Shown piece by piece: positions 8,888-17,238 of a stretch of DNA of 64,000 nucleotides. The stretch is taken from contig OX638344.1 in NCBI GenBank assembly GCA_951813555.1, positions 3,349,076-3,413,075 on the forward strand. The letters run 5' to 3'. The stretch is from an uncultured Acidimicrobiales bacterium. Its GTDB lineage: Bacteria > Actinomycetota > Acidimicrobiia > Acidimicrobiales > Bin134. The notes under the pieces were generated by a model. The model was given only the letters and a program-made list of their open reading frames with translations, had not been told where the DNA came from and made no database searches. A program made the translations under genes and the position numbers. Each line of letters opens with the position of its first letter. The first letter of the stretch is position 1.

Positions 8888-10522
8888 ATGGTCGAATTCG
8901 CCTACTCCGAACTGCTCCCCAAGGGGCCTGACGCCACCACCGAATACCGCCTGCTGACCGCGGACTACGTGTCCACTGTCACGCTGGGCAACCGCTCGTT
9001 CCTCCAAGTCGAACCCGAAGCCCTACGCCTCCTCACCAGCGAGGCCATGAGGGACATCGCCCACCTGCTGCGGACCGGACACCTGGCCCAACTGGCCGCC
9101 ATCTTGGACGATCCCGAAGCCTCGCCCAACGACCAATTTGTGGCCACCGAACTGCTTCGCAACGCCAATATCGCGGCCGGCGGCGTGCTGCCCGGCTGCC
9201 AGGACACCGGAACGGCCGTGGTGATGGGCCACAAAGGCGAGCGGGTGCTCACCGATGCCGACGACGAGCGGGCCATCGCCCGAGGAGTGTTCGACACCTA
9301 CCAGACCTCGAACCTTCGCTATTCGCAGTTGGCCCCGCTGTCCATGTTCGAGGAGCGCAACACCGGCAACAACCTGCCCGCTCAGATCGAGATCTATGCG
9401 GTGCCGGGAGATGCCTACTCGTTCCTGTTCATGGCCAAAGGCGGCGGCTCGGCCAACAAGTCGTACCTGTTCCAGGAGAGCAAGGCGCTGCTCAGCCCCG
9501 ACTCGCTCACTCGCTTTATGGACGAGAAGCTCCGCACCCTGGGCACCGCCGCCTGTCCGCCCTACCACCTGGCCGTCGTCATCGGCGGCACTTCGGCGGA
9601 ATACACGCTGAAGGTGGCCAAGTACGCCTCGGCCCGCTATCTGGACACGCTGCCCACCGAGGGATCGGCCATCGGCCACGCCTACCGAGACTTGGAGTGG
9701 GAAGACCGCATTCTGGAGCTGACCCGGCACTTCGGGATCGGGGCCCAATTCGGCGGCAAGTACTTCTGCCACGACGTTCGGGTGATTCGGCTGCCCCGCC
9801 ACGGCGCCTCCTGTCCGGTCGGCGTGGCGGTGTCGTGCTCGGCCGACCGCCAGGCCCTGGGCAAGATCAATTCCGAGGGGATCTTCTTGGAGCGGTTGGA
9901 GACCGACCCGGCCCGCTTCCTGCCGGAGATAACCGACGACGAGCTGAGCGACCAGGTGGTGCGCATCGACTTGAACCGACCCATGGCCGACATCCGAGCC
10001 GAGCTGTCAAAGCACCCGGTGAAGACTCGTCTGTCGCTCACCGGCACTTTGGTAGTGGGCCGAGACATCGCCCACGCCCGAATCAAAGAGCGGCTCGACG
10101 CCGGCGAGCCCATGCCTGGGTACCTGCGCGACCACCCGGTGTACTACGCCGGCCCGGCCAAGACTCCCGAGGGCTACGCCTCCGGCTCGTTCGGCCCCAC
10201 CACGGCGGGGCGCATGGATGCCTACGTGGACCAATTCCAGGCCGCGGGGGGCAGCCTGGTCATGCTGGCCAAGGGCAACCGGTCGCGCCAGGTGGTCGAC
10301 GCCTGCGCCCGCCACGGCGGGTTCTACCTGGGCTCGATCGGCGGCCCAGCGGCCCGGCTGGCCAAGGATTCAATCCGCAAGGTCGAGGTGCTGGAGTACC
10401 CCGAGCTGGGCATGGAAGCGGTGTACAAGATCGAGGTGGAGGACTTCCCCGCCTTCATCGTTACCGACGACAAGGGCAACGATTTCTTTACCGAGGTATC
10501 TACCCCTGTGGCTATCAACTAG
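8888..10522 (+). CDS. Class I fumarate hydratase (iron-sulfur)
   Basis: 544-aa single-chain class I fumarase that interconverts fumarate and malate in the TCA cycle with a [4Fe-4S] cluster. The N-terminal alpha domain shows [17 protein letters not shown] with a cluster Cys, and later [17 protein letters not shown]; the beta domain runs from about residue 380 ([18 protein letters not shown]) to [20 protein letters not shown] and a [11 protein letters not shown] region. The ATG at 8888 starts at the family N-terminus. The stop is inside a hairpin shared with the convergent acyl-CoA ligase gene. Some family members prefer related dicarboxylates such as tartrate. Confidence 0.93.
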   Translation: MVEFAYSELLPKGPDATTEYRLLTADYVSTVTLGNRSFLQVEPEALRLLTSEAMRDIAHLLRTGHLAQLAAILDDPEASPNDQFVATELLRNANIAAGGVLPGCQDTGTAVVMGHKGERVLTDADDERAIARGVFDTYQTSNLRYSQLAPLSMFEERNTGNNLPAQIEIYAVPGDAYSFLFMAKGGGSANKSYLFQESKALLSPDSLTRFMDEKLRTLGTAACPPYHLAVVIGGTSAEYTLKVAKYASARYLDTLPTEGSAIGHAYRDLEWEDRILELTRHFGIGAQFGGKYFCHDVRVIRLPRHGASCPVGVAVSCSADRQALGKINSEGIFLERLETDPARFLPEITDDELSDQVVRIDLNRPMADIRAELSKHPVKTRLSLTGTLVVGRDIAHARIKERLDAGEPMPGYLRDHPVYYAGPAKTPEGYASGSFGPTTAGRMDAYVDQFQAAGGSLVMLAKGNRSRQVVDACARHGGFYLGSIGGPAARLAKDSIRKVEVLEYPELGMEAVYKIEVEDFPAFIVTDDKGNDFFTEVSTPVAIN

Positions 10523-10535
10523 AGAGCTAGTTGAT
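10514..10535. terminator. Stop-spanning hairpin between convergent fumarase and acyl-CoA ligase genes
   Basis: Perfect 9-bp inverted repeat (ATCAACTAG / CTAGTTGAT) with a 4-nt loop. The two arms contain the stop codons of both convergent genes (TAG at 10520-10522; CTA at 10527-10529). No strong T-run follows on either strand, so intrinsic termination is plausible but not certain. Confidence 0.55.
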
Positions 10536-12062
10536 TCTCCGATCCCGTTCGGCCCAATAGGGCTCGCGCAGTCGGTACTTTTGGAGCTTGCCGGTGGCAG
10601 TGCGGGCCAACTCGCCACGGAAATCCACCGATGTGGGGCACTTGTAGTGGGCCAAGCGGCTGCGGCAGTGCTGAATCAGCTCGTCTTCGGTGGCCGCTGC
10701 ACTGGGGGCCAGTACGACGAGGGCCTTCACCGTCTCGCCCCACTTCTCGTCGGGCACCCCGATGACAGCCACCTCTGCCACTGCCTCATGGGCGAACAGG
10801 GCGTCCTCCACCTCGATGGACGACACGTTCTCTCCGCCGGAGATGATCACGTCCTTCTTGCGATCCGACAGCGAAAGGTAGCCCTCGTTGTCGATGTGCC
10901 CACCGTCGCCGGTGTGAAACCAGCCCCCGGCTAAGGCCTCGGCCGAGGCGTCGGGCTGCTCCCAATACCCCTCCAGCACATGGTTCCCCCGGGCCAGAAC
11001 CTCGCCACTTTCGTCCACGGCCAGCGAGATGCCCAGCGCGGGCACCCCCTGGCGGGACAGCTTGGAGGCCCGCTCGGCCGGACTCAAGTGGTCCCATTCG
11101 GCCCGACGGCGGTTCATGGTCAGGTAGGGAGCGGTCTCGGTCAGGCCGTAGAGCTGCATGAACTCCCAGCCCAGTTCGGTCTCCATCCGCTCGATGGTGC
11201 GGGTGGGCGGGGGCGCCCCAGCCACGGTCATCCGCACCCGACCCGAACCGGGAATCTCCCCCTCCCATTCCTGGGCGGCGTCCAACACCGCGGCCACCAC
11301 CGCCGGTGCTCCGCACATGTAGGTCACTCCGTGGCGCTCAACCCGGCGAAGAATCTCCTCGCCGTCCACTTTGCGCAGCACGATGTGGCGAGCCCCGGCC
11401 CCGCTGACGGCATAGGGCATGCCCCACCCGTTGCAGTGAAACATCGGAAGCGTGTGGAGGTACACATCCCGGTCACTCACACCGGCGGCCCAGCCGAAGG
11501 TGGCGGCGTTCAGCCACAGCGAGCGGTGGGTCATCTGCACGCCCTTGGGGCGGGCGGTGGTACCCGACGTGTAGTTGATGGTGGCAGTGGCGTCCTCTTC
11601 GGGAGTCCACGGCTCGGGCTCAACGTCGAACCGGTAGAGGGCGTCATCAGATTCGGCGCCGATCACGTAGCGATGGCGGCACTCGACCCCGGCCAGCGCG
11701 TCGCCCAGCTCGGGGTCGATCAGCAGCATCGTCGCCCCGCAGTGCTCAACGATGTAGCTGATCTCGTCTCGATTGAGCCGGAAGTTGATGGGCACGCACA
11801 CCCGGCCGTTCCCGCTCACTCCGAACAAAGAGACCATCAGCCGCGCCGCGTTGTGAGACACGATGGCCACCCGCTCACCGAAGCCGATGCCGTGCTCGTC
11901 CAACCCCGCCGCCTGGGCTCGGGCCAATTCGGCCATCCGAGAATAGGTCAGCTCGCCCCACCCCTCTGCCGGTTGATCCGGTTCGTCTACGATTCCCACT
12001 CGATCGCCGTACACCGTCTCGGCCCGGGCCAGGAAATCCCCCACGCACAGAGCAACTTTCAT
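10527..12062 (-). CDS. Acyl-CoA synthetase (AMP-forming)
   Basis: 511-aa ANL-superfamily ligase that activates a carboxylic acid via acyl-AMP to an acyl-CoA. Motifs are the P-loop-like INYTSGTTARPKGVQ, QLYGLTETAP, GWFHTGDGG and a C-terminal ARTATGKLQKYRLR with the catalytic Lys. It resembles medium/long-chain fatty acyl-CoA synthetases; the true substrate is not known. The ATG at 12062 (MKVALCVGDF) fits the family N-terminus. TACGGT at 12074-12069 lies 6 nt before it and no Shine-Dalgarno is seen, consistent with a leaderless mRNA. Confidence 0.9.
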   Translation of the reverse strand: MKVALCVGDFLARAETVYGDRVGIVDEPDQPAEGWGELTYSRMAELARAQAAGLDEHGIGFGERVAIVSHNAARLMVSLFGVSGNGRVCVPINFRLNRDEISYIVEHCGATMLLIDPELGDALAGVECRHRYVIGAESDDALYRFDVEPEPWTPEEDATATINYTSGTTARPKGVQMTHRSLWLNAATFGWAAGVSDRDVYLHTLPMFHCNGWGMPYAVSGAGARHIVLRKVDGEEILRRVERHGVTYMCGAPAVVAAVLDAAQEWEGEIPGSGRVRMTVAGAPPPTRTIERMETELGWEFMQLYGLTETAPYLTMNRRRAEWDHLSPAERASKLSRQGVPALGISLAVDESGEVLARGNHVLEGYWEQPDASAEALAGGWFHTGDGGHIDNEGYLSLSDRKKDVIISGGENVSSIEVEDALFAHEAVAEVAVIGVPDEKWGETVKALVVLAPSAAATEDELIQHCRSRLAHYKCPTSVDFRGELARTATGKLQKYRLREPYWAERDRRIN

Positions 12063-12124
12063 GCCCCCACCGTATCCACCCCCCTGCATTGAGCGCCTGC
12101 TGTGGGTTGGCCGCAGTCCACTCC

Positions 12125-12137
12125 TACAATTTCAGTC
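12125..12137 (+). promoter_or_regulatory. Putative -10 box and leaderless start for sortase gene
   Basis: TACAAT at 12125-12130 lies exactly 7 nt before the GTG start at 12138, with no Shine-Dalgarno sequence between. This spacing is what a leaderless transcript would show. No convincing -35 was found. Confidence 0.4.
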
Positions 12138-13529
12138 GTGACGGTTGCGCGAATCCTCGGAGCGTTCGGCAAGACGGTCATCTCCATCGGCATCATCATC
12201 CTGCTGTTCGGAATCTTCCAGCTGTGGGGCACCGGTGTCATCGAGGCCCGGGCTCAGCAAGATCTAGAAGGCCAGTTCTCCGATCTGCTGGAGACCTCCG
12301 AGGGCCTCAGCCCCCCGGCCTCCGATCCGGTGGTGTCCACCACCCCCGAGCCCACTCCTGAGCCCACCGCCACCCCCGAACCCACCGAAGACCCTCTTCC
12401 CGTGGAGGAAACCGACCCGGTCCAGACAACGACCCCGACAGCCACCCCCCAACCCACCGCCACCCCTGAGCCCACCCCTGAGCCCACCCCTGAGCCCACC
12501 CCTGAGCCCACCCCCGATCCTGCGTGGCTGGAACTGCTCTACCCCGACTGGGGATCGCCTGTCGCCCGGATCCACATCCCCACCATCGGATTGTCCAAGA
12601 CCGTGGTTGAGGGGGTTCGGGTCAGCGATCTCCGCAAAGCCCCTGGCCATTACCCCAACACTCCCCTTCCCGGCCAGGCAGGAAACGCGGCCATCGCCGG
12701 GCACCGCACCACCTATGGGGCGCCCTTCGGACAAATCAACGAGTTGGTTCCCGGCAACCAGATCTTCATCGAGACCATCCAGGGGAGATTCGTCTACCAA
12801 GTGGTGGCCCAGGGAGACGGCCACGGACACCTCATCGTGTCGCCCAGCGCGGTTGAGGTACTCGACCAGGATTTCAGCGAGCACCCCAATCGCCTCACCC
12901 TCACCGCCTGCCATCCCAAGGGCTCGGCCCGACAGCGCATAATCGTGGTGGCCGAGCTGGTGGGCGAACCCGTTCCTTCCTATCGCCAACTCGGCGCCGA
13001 CGGTCAAGCGGACGCTCAGCTGGCTGATGAGGATGTGAGCGAGATGGCCGACCCCACCGAGACGGTCACCCAGGCCCCGACGCCAGCGGCTGCTCCAGCA
13101 GGAGAGGCAACGGCGACCCCGACGCCGCCATCTGCCAACGATGCGACCCCAACCCCGACGCCAGCGGCTGTTCCAACTGAAGAGGCACCCGCGGGAGCCC
13201 CGACTCCGGAGGCCGCCGAAGAGGCGCCCGAGCAAGCGCCGGTAACTGCCGCTGGAGATCAACCGCCTACCGAGCCGCAAAGCCCCGTCCCTGCGGCGCA
13301 GGCACCCACCGCGAGTACCGATTCCTTCGGTGAGGGGCTCAACGGTGACGCCGACGCATGGCCGCCGGCCGTATTGTGGGGTTTGGCCGCGCTGGCCATC
13401 TGGTTCTTCGCCCTGTTCGCGGGCCACCGGTGGAAGAAGCTGCCTGCCTACGCCCTTTCGGCTCTACCCTTCCTGGTCGTGATGTTCATGGCGTTCTGGC
13501 ACATCGACAGGATCCTCCCCTCCTACTGA
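12138..13529 (+). CDS. Class E sortase with Pro/Thr-rich linkers and C-terminal membrane segments
   Basis: 463-aa cell-surface transpeptidase. An N-terminal hydrophobic segment (about residues 10-32) anchors it; a PEPT-type repeat linker follows (about 60-130). The sortase barrel follows at about 135-275, with the catalytic His in AGHRTTYGAPF, the catalytic Cys in TLTACHP and the Arg in SARQRIIVV; TLTxC is the class E signature. A second Ala/Pro/Thr linker leads to two C-terminal membrane helices (about 410-460), an uncommon extra anchor. Class E sortases usually attach LPxTG- or LAxTG-type proteins to peptidoglycan; no clear substrate is in the window. The Septum_form lipoprotein gene starts 15 bp downstream. 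Confidence 0.9.
   Translation: MTVARILGAFGKTVISIGIIILLFGIFQLWGTGVIEARAQQDLEGQFSDLLETSEGLSPPASDPVVSTTPEPTPEPTATPEPTEDPLPVEETDPVQTTTPTATPQPTATPEPTPEPTPEPTPEPTPDPAWLELLYPDWGSPVARIHIPTIGLSKTVVEGVRVSDLRKAPGHYPNTPLPGQAGNAAIAGHRTTYGAPFGQINELVPGNQIFIETIQGRFVYQVVAQGDGHGHLIVSPSAVEVLDQDFSEHPNRLTLTACHPKGSARQRIIVVAELVGEPVPSYRQLGADGQADAQLADEDVSEMADPTETVTQAPTPAAAPAGEATATPTPPSANDATPTPTPAAVPTEEAPAGAPTPEAAEEAPEQAPVTAAGDQPPTEPQSPVPAAQAPTASTDSFGEGLNGDADAWPPAVLWGLAALAIWFFALFAGHRWKKLPAYALSALPFLVVMFMAFWHIDRILPSY
12340..12525 (+). repeat. Low-complexity PEPT-coding repeat inside sortase gene
   Basis: Imperfect direct repeats of a 12-nt unit (CCTGAGCCCACC and variants) encode alternating Pro-Thr/Pro-Glu. Repeat number may vary between strains by slippage, changing the linker length between membrane anchor and sortase domain. 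Similar Pro/Thr coding recurs near 13080-13310. Confidence 0.75.
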
Positions 13530-13544
13530 GTTATGGACTGATTG

Positions 13545-14129
13545 ATGGACCACCGGACGCCGGGAATCAACCGCATCCTGACAGCCGCGGCGCTGTCGCT
13601 GGTGCTGGCCCTTACCGCTACCGGCTGCGCCGGCGAAGAGTCCGAGGAACCCCGGCTTGACGAGGTGTTCGTCGAGCCCACGGCCGAGCCCGATCTGCTG
13701 CCCACGGAGGAGGATCTGCGGGATCGGTTCGAGGGGCTCGTTACTGAGCCCTACGACCTACTGGTGGGGACGTGCTTCAACCAGTACCGGTATCTGGACC
13801 GCAACGACCTGCCCGCGCAGCTGACCACTGCCATCGGCTGTACCCGCCCGCACAATGCCCAGGTGTACGCCATCGTGATCCACGAGGCCCCACCCGGTGC
13901 CCCCTATCCCGGAGAAAAGGCGGTCAACGATTGGGGTCAAATGCAGTGCTATGACCGGTTCGAGCCGTTTGTGGGTCTGGCCTACGAGTTGTCAGAGCTC
14001 GACATCGGCATGATCACCCCCAGCCGAACCGACTGGGAGGGCGAAAACTACCACCGCCGGATCTCCTGCTATGTGTTCGACCGCAATCGGTGGCTCCTGA
14101 AGACCGATGTGGAAGGCATCGGGCTCTGA
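13545..14129 (+). CDS. Septum_form-domain lipoprotein
   Basis: 194-aa exported protein with a signal peptide and lipobox (ALTATGC, Cys at about residue 28). The rest fits the actinobacterial Septum_form family: DLLVGTCFNQY, a paired Cys in AIGCTRPHNAQVYA, MQCYDRFEPFVG and a PSRTDWEG...ISCYVFD ending, with four conserved Cys likely in disulfides. The family name comes from an association with septation; the mechanism is unclear. It follows the sortase gene closely, so joint envelope function is likely (inference). TTG at 13542 precedes the chosen ATG. Confidence 0.82.
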   Translation: MDHRTPGINRILTAAALSLVLALTATGCAGEESEEPRLDEVFVEPTAEPDLLPTEEDLRDRFEGLVTEPYDLLVGTCFNQYRYLDRNDLPAQLTTAIGCTRPHNAQVYAIVIHEAPPGAPYPGEKAVNDWGQMQCYDRFEPFVGLAYELSELDIGMITPSRTDWEGENYHRRISCYVFDRNRWLLKTDVEGIGL

Positions 14130-14146
14130 GCTCTAGCCCTGAGCCC
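14121..14146. terminator. Weak hairpin between convergent Septum_form and glycoside hydrolase genes
   Basis: GGGCTC (14121-14126) pairs with GAGCCC (14141-14146). It spans the stop of the Septum_form gene and ends just before the stop of the convergent hydrolase. Short stem, no T-run. Confidence 0.3.
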
Positions 14147-14149
14147 GCA

Positions 14150-15307
14150 TCACGCCATCAGCGCGGCCAATGCCGTCCACGACTGCGGCACGGCACCACC
14201 CCCGGTGCCGTCGTCTGGGTTCCAGTACTCGGCAAATCCGCTCCGCATCGCCCCTCTCACGGTGGATGAGGCCACCGCCTCAGCGGCTTCACCCCGGCCG
14301 TGCCGGCGCAATCCCACCCACATCAGGTAGCTGAGCTGGGGCCATGCCGGCCCTCGCCAATAGGCCCGGGGATCGAAACCGGGCTCGTCCCGGTGAACGC
14401 CCGCCGGCCCGCAACTTCCGCCATAGGCCGAGAGGTCGGCCAGGTCGGCAGCCACCGCGTCAATCCGGTCGGGCTCGGCGGAAACCAGCATCGGCAGCAG
14501 ACCGTCCAACGTGCGCGCCCGCCCCGATCCCCACTCCGACGCGCCGGCATCCGTCCAGGTCCGACGGGACTCGTCCCATCGGGTGGCCAGACATCCAGCC
14601 AACTCGTCCGCCCGGTCAGTCACCTCTGACCGCCCGGCCACTGCGGCCAGTTCCCAGGCATTGAAAACCACCAATGCGTTGAACCCCGCCGATGCGGACT
14701 CGAACGCCGGATTGGCCACCGGAGAGCCCGTCGGACTGCGCTCGATCGACGCCATCAGCCGGTTCTTGAGCGGTCGCCAAGATTCCAATGAGAATCCGCC
14801 GGGACAGAAGTCATCCCAGCGGGGACTGTCGTCGGCGCCGCTCTCCCACGGATGACACAGCGCCACCAGCCCACTGGGATGGCGGTGGCGGTCGAACAGC
14901 AGAAACCGCAGGCCGTGCTCGGCCTTGGCCAACGTCTCATCGTCGACGTCTGCCCCCCGCCGCGCCAACTCCGCTACGGCATGCCCGTACATGGGGGGCT
15001 GGGTGATAGACGATGCCTCATTTCGACCCCACAAATCGGCGGCCACACCGGGACGGCGCACATAGTTCATGTGGGGAACGAACCCGTCGACGGATTGAAC
15101 CGACAGCGCAGTCTGGAGCTCGGTCAGCCCGCGATCGTCGCCCAGCTCAGCCCAGCACACCGCGTGAAAGCACGAATCCCACAACCACTGCCAGGGGTAG
15201 GTCGCAGGATTCGGAACGGCATAGCCCTCAGGAACCCAGTGGGCTTCCAGTACCGCCCGAGCCGCATCCCGCACCGTCGAGCGGTTGAATTCCTCGGGCT
15301 CGTCCAT
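14150..15307 (-). CDS. GH63/MGH1-like glycoside hydrolase (alpha/alpha-barrel)
   Basis: 385-aa soluble (alpha/alpha)6-barrel hydrolase. The opening YPWQWLWDSCFHA and later VPHMNY, EASSITQPPM and YWRGPAWPQLSYLMW are typical of the GH63 mannosylglycerate/glucosylglycerate hydrolase-like group, related to trehalase and glucoamylase folds. A role in turning over a compatible solute such as glucosylglycerate, or in trimming an alpha-glucoside, is plausible but substrate-level evidence is absent. No signal peptide, so it acts in the cytosol. Divergent from the glycosyltransferase gene, with 46 bp between the starts. Confidence 0.78.
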   Translation of the reverse strand: MDEPEEFNRSTVRDAARAVLEAHWVPEGYAVPNPATYPWQWLWDSCFHAVCWAELGDDRGLTELQTALSVQSVDGFVPHMNYVRRPGVAADLWGRNEASSITQPPMYGHAVAELARRGADVDDETLAKAEHGLRFLLFDRHRHPSGLVALCHPWESGADDSPRWDDFCPGGFSLESWRPLKNRLMASIERSPTGSPVANPAFESASAGFNALVVFNAWELAAVAGRSEVTDRADELAGCLATRWDESRRTWTDAGASEWGSGRARTLDGLLPMLVSAEPDRIDAVAADLADLSAYGGSCGPAGVHRDEPGFDPRAYWRGPAWPQLSYLMWVGLRRHGRGEAAEAVASSTVRGAMRSGFAEYWNPDDGTGGGAVPQSWTALAALMA

Positions 15308-15353
15308 ATCTCCAGAGTCTCACGATAGGGCGCAATCTGGTTACCTCGTGGGA

Positions 15354-16382
15354 ATGGTCCGGGCCGCGATCGTCTCATTTCGACTGGGGTTGAGCGACGG
15401 CGTGTCGGTCGTAGCCCGGCTCTGGCAGAAGATGCTCGCCGAAATCGGCTTCGACATGGTGACGGTGGCCGGGGAAGGTCGGGTAGACCGGCTGGTCCCC
15501 GGCCTCGGGATCGACCAGCTCAACGGGCCCGACCCCGTCGAGTTTGCCGCGGCAGTGTCTGATGCCGACTTGGTAGTGGTGGAGAACCTCTGCACCATCC
15601 CGCTGAACCTCCCGGCTGCCCGGACGGTGGCCCGGGCTCTGGCCGGGCGCCCCGCCATCCTCCACCACCACGATCCCCCGTGGCAGCGGGAGCGGTTTGC
15701 AGCGGTGACCGAACTGCCCTCCGACGACCCCTGTTGGCGCCATGTGGTCATCAACCGGCTCACCGCCGACCAGTTCTCCCGGCGGGGCATCGAAACCACG
15801 GTGATCTACAACGGCTTCGACACCGCCAGCCCCGAGGGCGATCGGGCCGCGATGCGGGCCAAGCTGGAAGTGGATGACGGAACCCTGCTCGTCGCCCACC
15901 CGGTGCGGGCCATTCCCCGCAAGAACATCCCCGCGGCCATCGCCATCGCCGAAGCGCTGGACGGCGCCTACTGGCTGATGGGGCAAGCCGAAGAGGGATA
16001 CGACGCCACCTTGGAGCGGCTGCTGGCCGAGGCCCGCTGTCCGGTCATCCATCGGCCAGTGGCCCGCACCCCCGACATCTACGCCGGCGCCGATCTGGTG
16101 GTGTTCCCCTCTACCTGGGAGGGATTCGGCAACCCCCCCGTTGAGGCTGCCATCTGGCGGCGTCCTTGCGTTGTGGGCGACTACCCGGTGGCCCATGAGC
16201 TGGCCGAATTCGGGTTCCGGTGGTTCTCCCCCGACCGCCTCCACGAGGTGCAGGCGTTCCTGAACTGCCCCGACACCGACCTGTTGGACCAGAATCAAGC
16301 CATCGCCCGACAGCACTTCTCCCTAGACCGAGTCCGATCAGACTTGGTCGCACTTCTGGACGACGCCGGCTGGCTCCCGTGA
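15354..16382 (+). CDS. Glycosyltransferase family 4-like protein
   Basis: 342-aa GT-B fold retaining glycosyltransferase. The C-terminal donor-binding half shows NGFD, RAIPRKNIPAAIAIAEAL and the E-x7-E-like VVFPSTWEGFGNPPVEAA block. The N-terminal acceptor half is divergent. It would transfer a sugar from a nucleotide donor to an unknown acceptor. A GTG at 15348 is an alternative start. The last codons overlap the downstream membrane-protein start (GTGA). Divergent to a GH63-like hydrolase, so the two could act on the same glycoside pool (inference). Confidence 0.83.
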   Translation: MVRAAIVSFRLGLSDGVSVVARLWQKMLAEIGFDMVTVAGEGRVDRLVPGLGIDQLNGPDPVEFAAAVSDADLVVVENLCTIPLNLPAARTVARALAGRPAILHHHDPPWQRERFAAVTELPSDDPCWRHVVINRLTADQFSRRGIETTVIYNGFDTASPEGDRAAMRAKLEVDDGTLLVAHPVRAIPRKNIPAAIAIAEALDGAYWLMGQAEEGYDATLERLLAEARCPVIHRPVARTPDIYAGADLVVFPSTWEGFGNPPVEAAIWRRPCVVGDYPVAHELAEFGFRWFSPDRLHEVQAFLNCPDTDLLDQNQAIARQHFSLDRVRSDLVALLDDAGWLP

Positions 16383-16627
16383 GCGCCGACGACCTGGCCG
16401 CCCGCCGACGGCTGATCGCCCAGTTGACCACCGCCGGCCAGCGACTGGGCTACCTGCTGTATCTGGCCGCCGCCGCCCTGTTCTTCACCGGCTTCGCCAC
16501 CAGTTTCCGCAGCCCACTGGTCACCGCCATTGTCGCCTGCCTCCTCGTCGGCTCCCTCGTCCTCGCCCCCGCCATCATCTTCTCCTACGCGGTAAGAGCC
16601 GCCAACCGCGAGGATCCCTTGCCCTAG
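16379..16627 (+). CDS. Small two-helix membrane protein
   Basis: 82-aa protein read from a GTG that overlaps the glycosyltransferase TGA (GTGA). After a charged N-terminus (DDLAARRRLIAQL) there are two hydrophobic segments, about residues 25-45 and 50-70, joined by a short basic loop. No named family recognised. The overlap with the glycosyltransferase suggests coupled expression, perhaps as a membrane partner. Its stop is inside a hairpin shared with the convergent Nudix gene. Confidence 0.65.
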   Translation: MSADDLAARRRLIAQLTTAGQRLGYLLYLAAAALFFTGFATSFRSPLVTAIVACLLVGSLVLAPAIIFSYAVRAANREDPLP

Positions 16628-16656
16628 GGGCTTATATCTATCGGCTCCTTGGGCAA
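16619..16656. terminator. Imperfect hairpin spanning convergent stops
   Basis: TTGCCC (16619-16624) pairs with GGGCAA (16651-16656), and the stem continues with one mismatch through AGG(G)GC / GCTCCT to give about 13 bp around a 10-nt loop (16633-16642). It covers the stops of the small membrane protein and the convergent Nudix gene, which overlap each other at 16624-16627. Confidence 0.45.
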
Positions 16657-17112
16657 CCGCCCAGCAACCACAGAAGGCAAGAACTCACGCAGCCTCTCGG
16701 GCAGCATTTTTTCCTCAGAGGCAAGAACCTCTTCCAGACTCCACCAACGAGCATCCTCGAACGCCGCCGCTTCCAATGCCTCTAGATGCTGGGGATCCCA
16801 CTCGCCCCCGTCGGGGCACCAAGCCACATGGATGCGCTCGTTGGAGTCGAAATGGATGCCGGCAAAGTCGAACTCCACATGCTGAGTCCAGATGCAGGGG
16901 CCAACTTGCACATCGGCGAACCCGGCCTCCTCCCAAAGCTCCCGGCGGGCACCGGCGGCAGAGTCCTCCCCCGGCCCCAGCCCTCCCCCGGGTATCTCCC
17001 ACCACGGGTCTTTGCGGGGATCTATGGGGTCGCTGGCCCGCATCAAGAAGATGCGCCCTTGCCGGTCCAACAGCACCACTCGAGCTGCCGGTCGGCGCAA
17101 GGTCCATACCAT
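16624..17112 (-). CDS. Nudix hydrolase
   Basis: 162-aa Nudix protein. The Nudix box G-x5-E-x7-REL-x-EE-x-G is complete (from GGLGPGEDSAAGARRELWEE). Such enzymes hydrolyse nucleoside-diphosphate-linked compounds; substrate unknown. The ATG at 17112 begins at the family N-terminus (MVWTLRRPAARVVLLD); a GTG at 17139 in frame is an alternative. It overlaps by 4 nt at its 3' end with the convergent small membrane protein gene. Confidence 0.85.
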   Translation of the reverse strand: MVWTLRRPAARVVLLDRQGRIFLMRASDPIDPRKDPWWEIPGGGLGPGEDSAAGARRELWEEAGFADVQVGPCIWTQHVEFDFAGIHFDSNERIHVAWCPDGGEWDPQHLEALEAAAFEDARWWSLEEVLASEEKMLPERLREFLPSVVAGRLPKEPIDISP

Positions 17113-17238
17113 GGGCGCCGACCATAGCCCTCTCTGCACCCCACACCGCAGTGCAGCCGATTACGCCCTCGGATAGATCGCTGACGGCGAACGCCGGTAC
17201 AGTGCCGCTCGAAAAGCCAATACCGGGGGTTGCCCACG

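Noticed and set aside
12264..13427. 387-codon minus-strand frame, Gly/Arg-rich
   Set aside because: It is the complement of the sortase Pro/Thr repeats; the repeat creates an open frame on both strands. No domain found.
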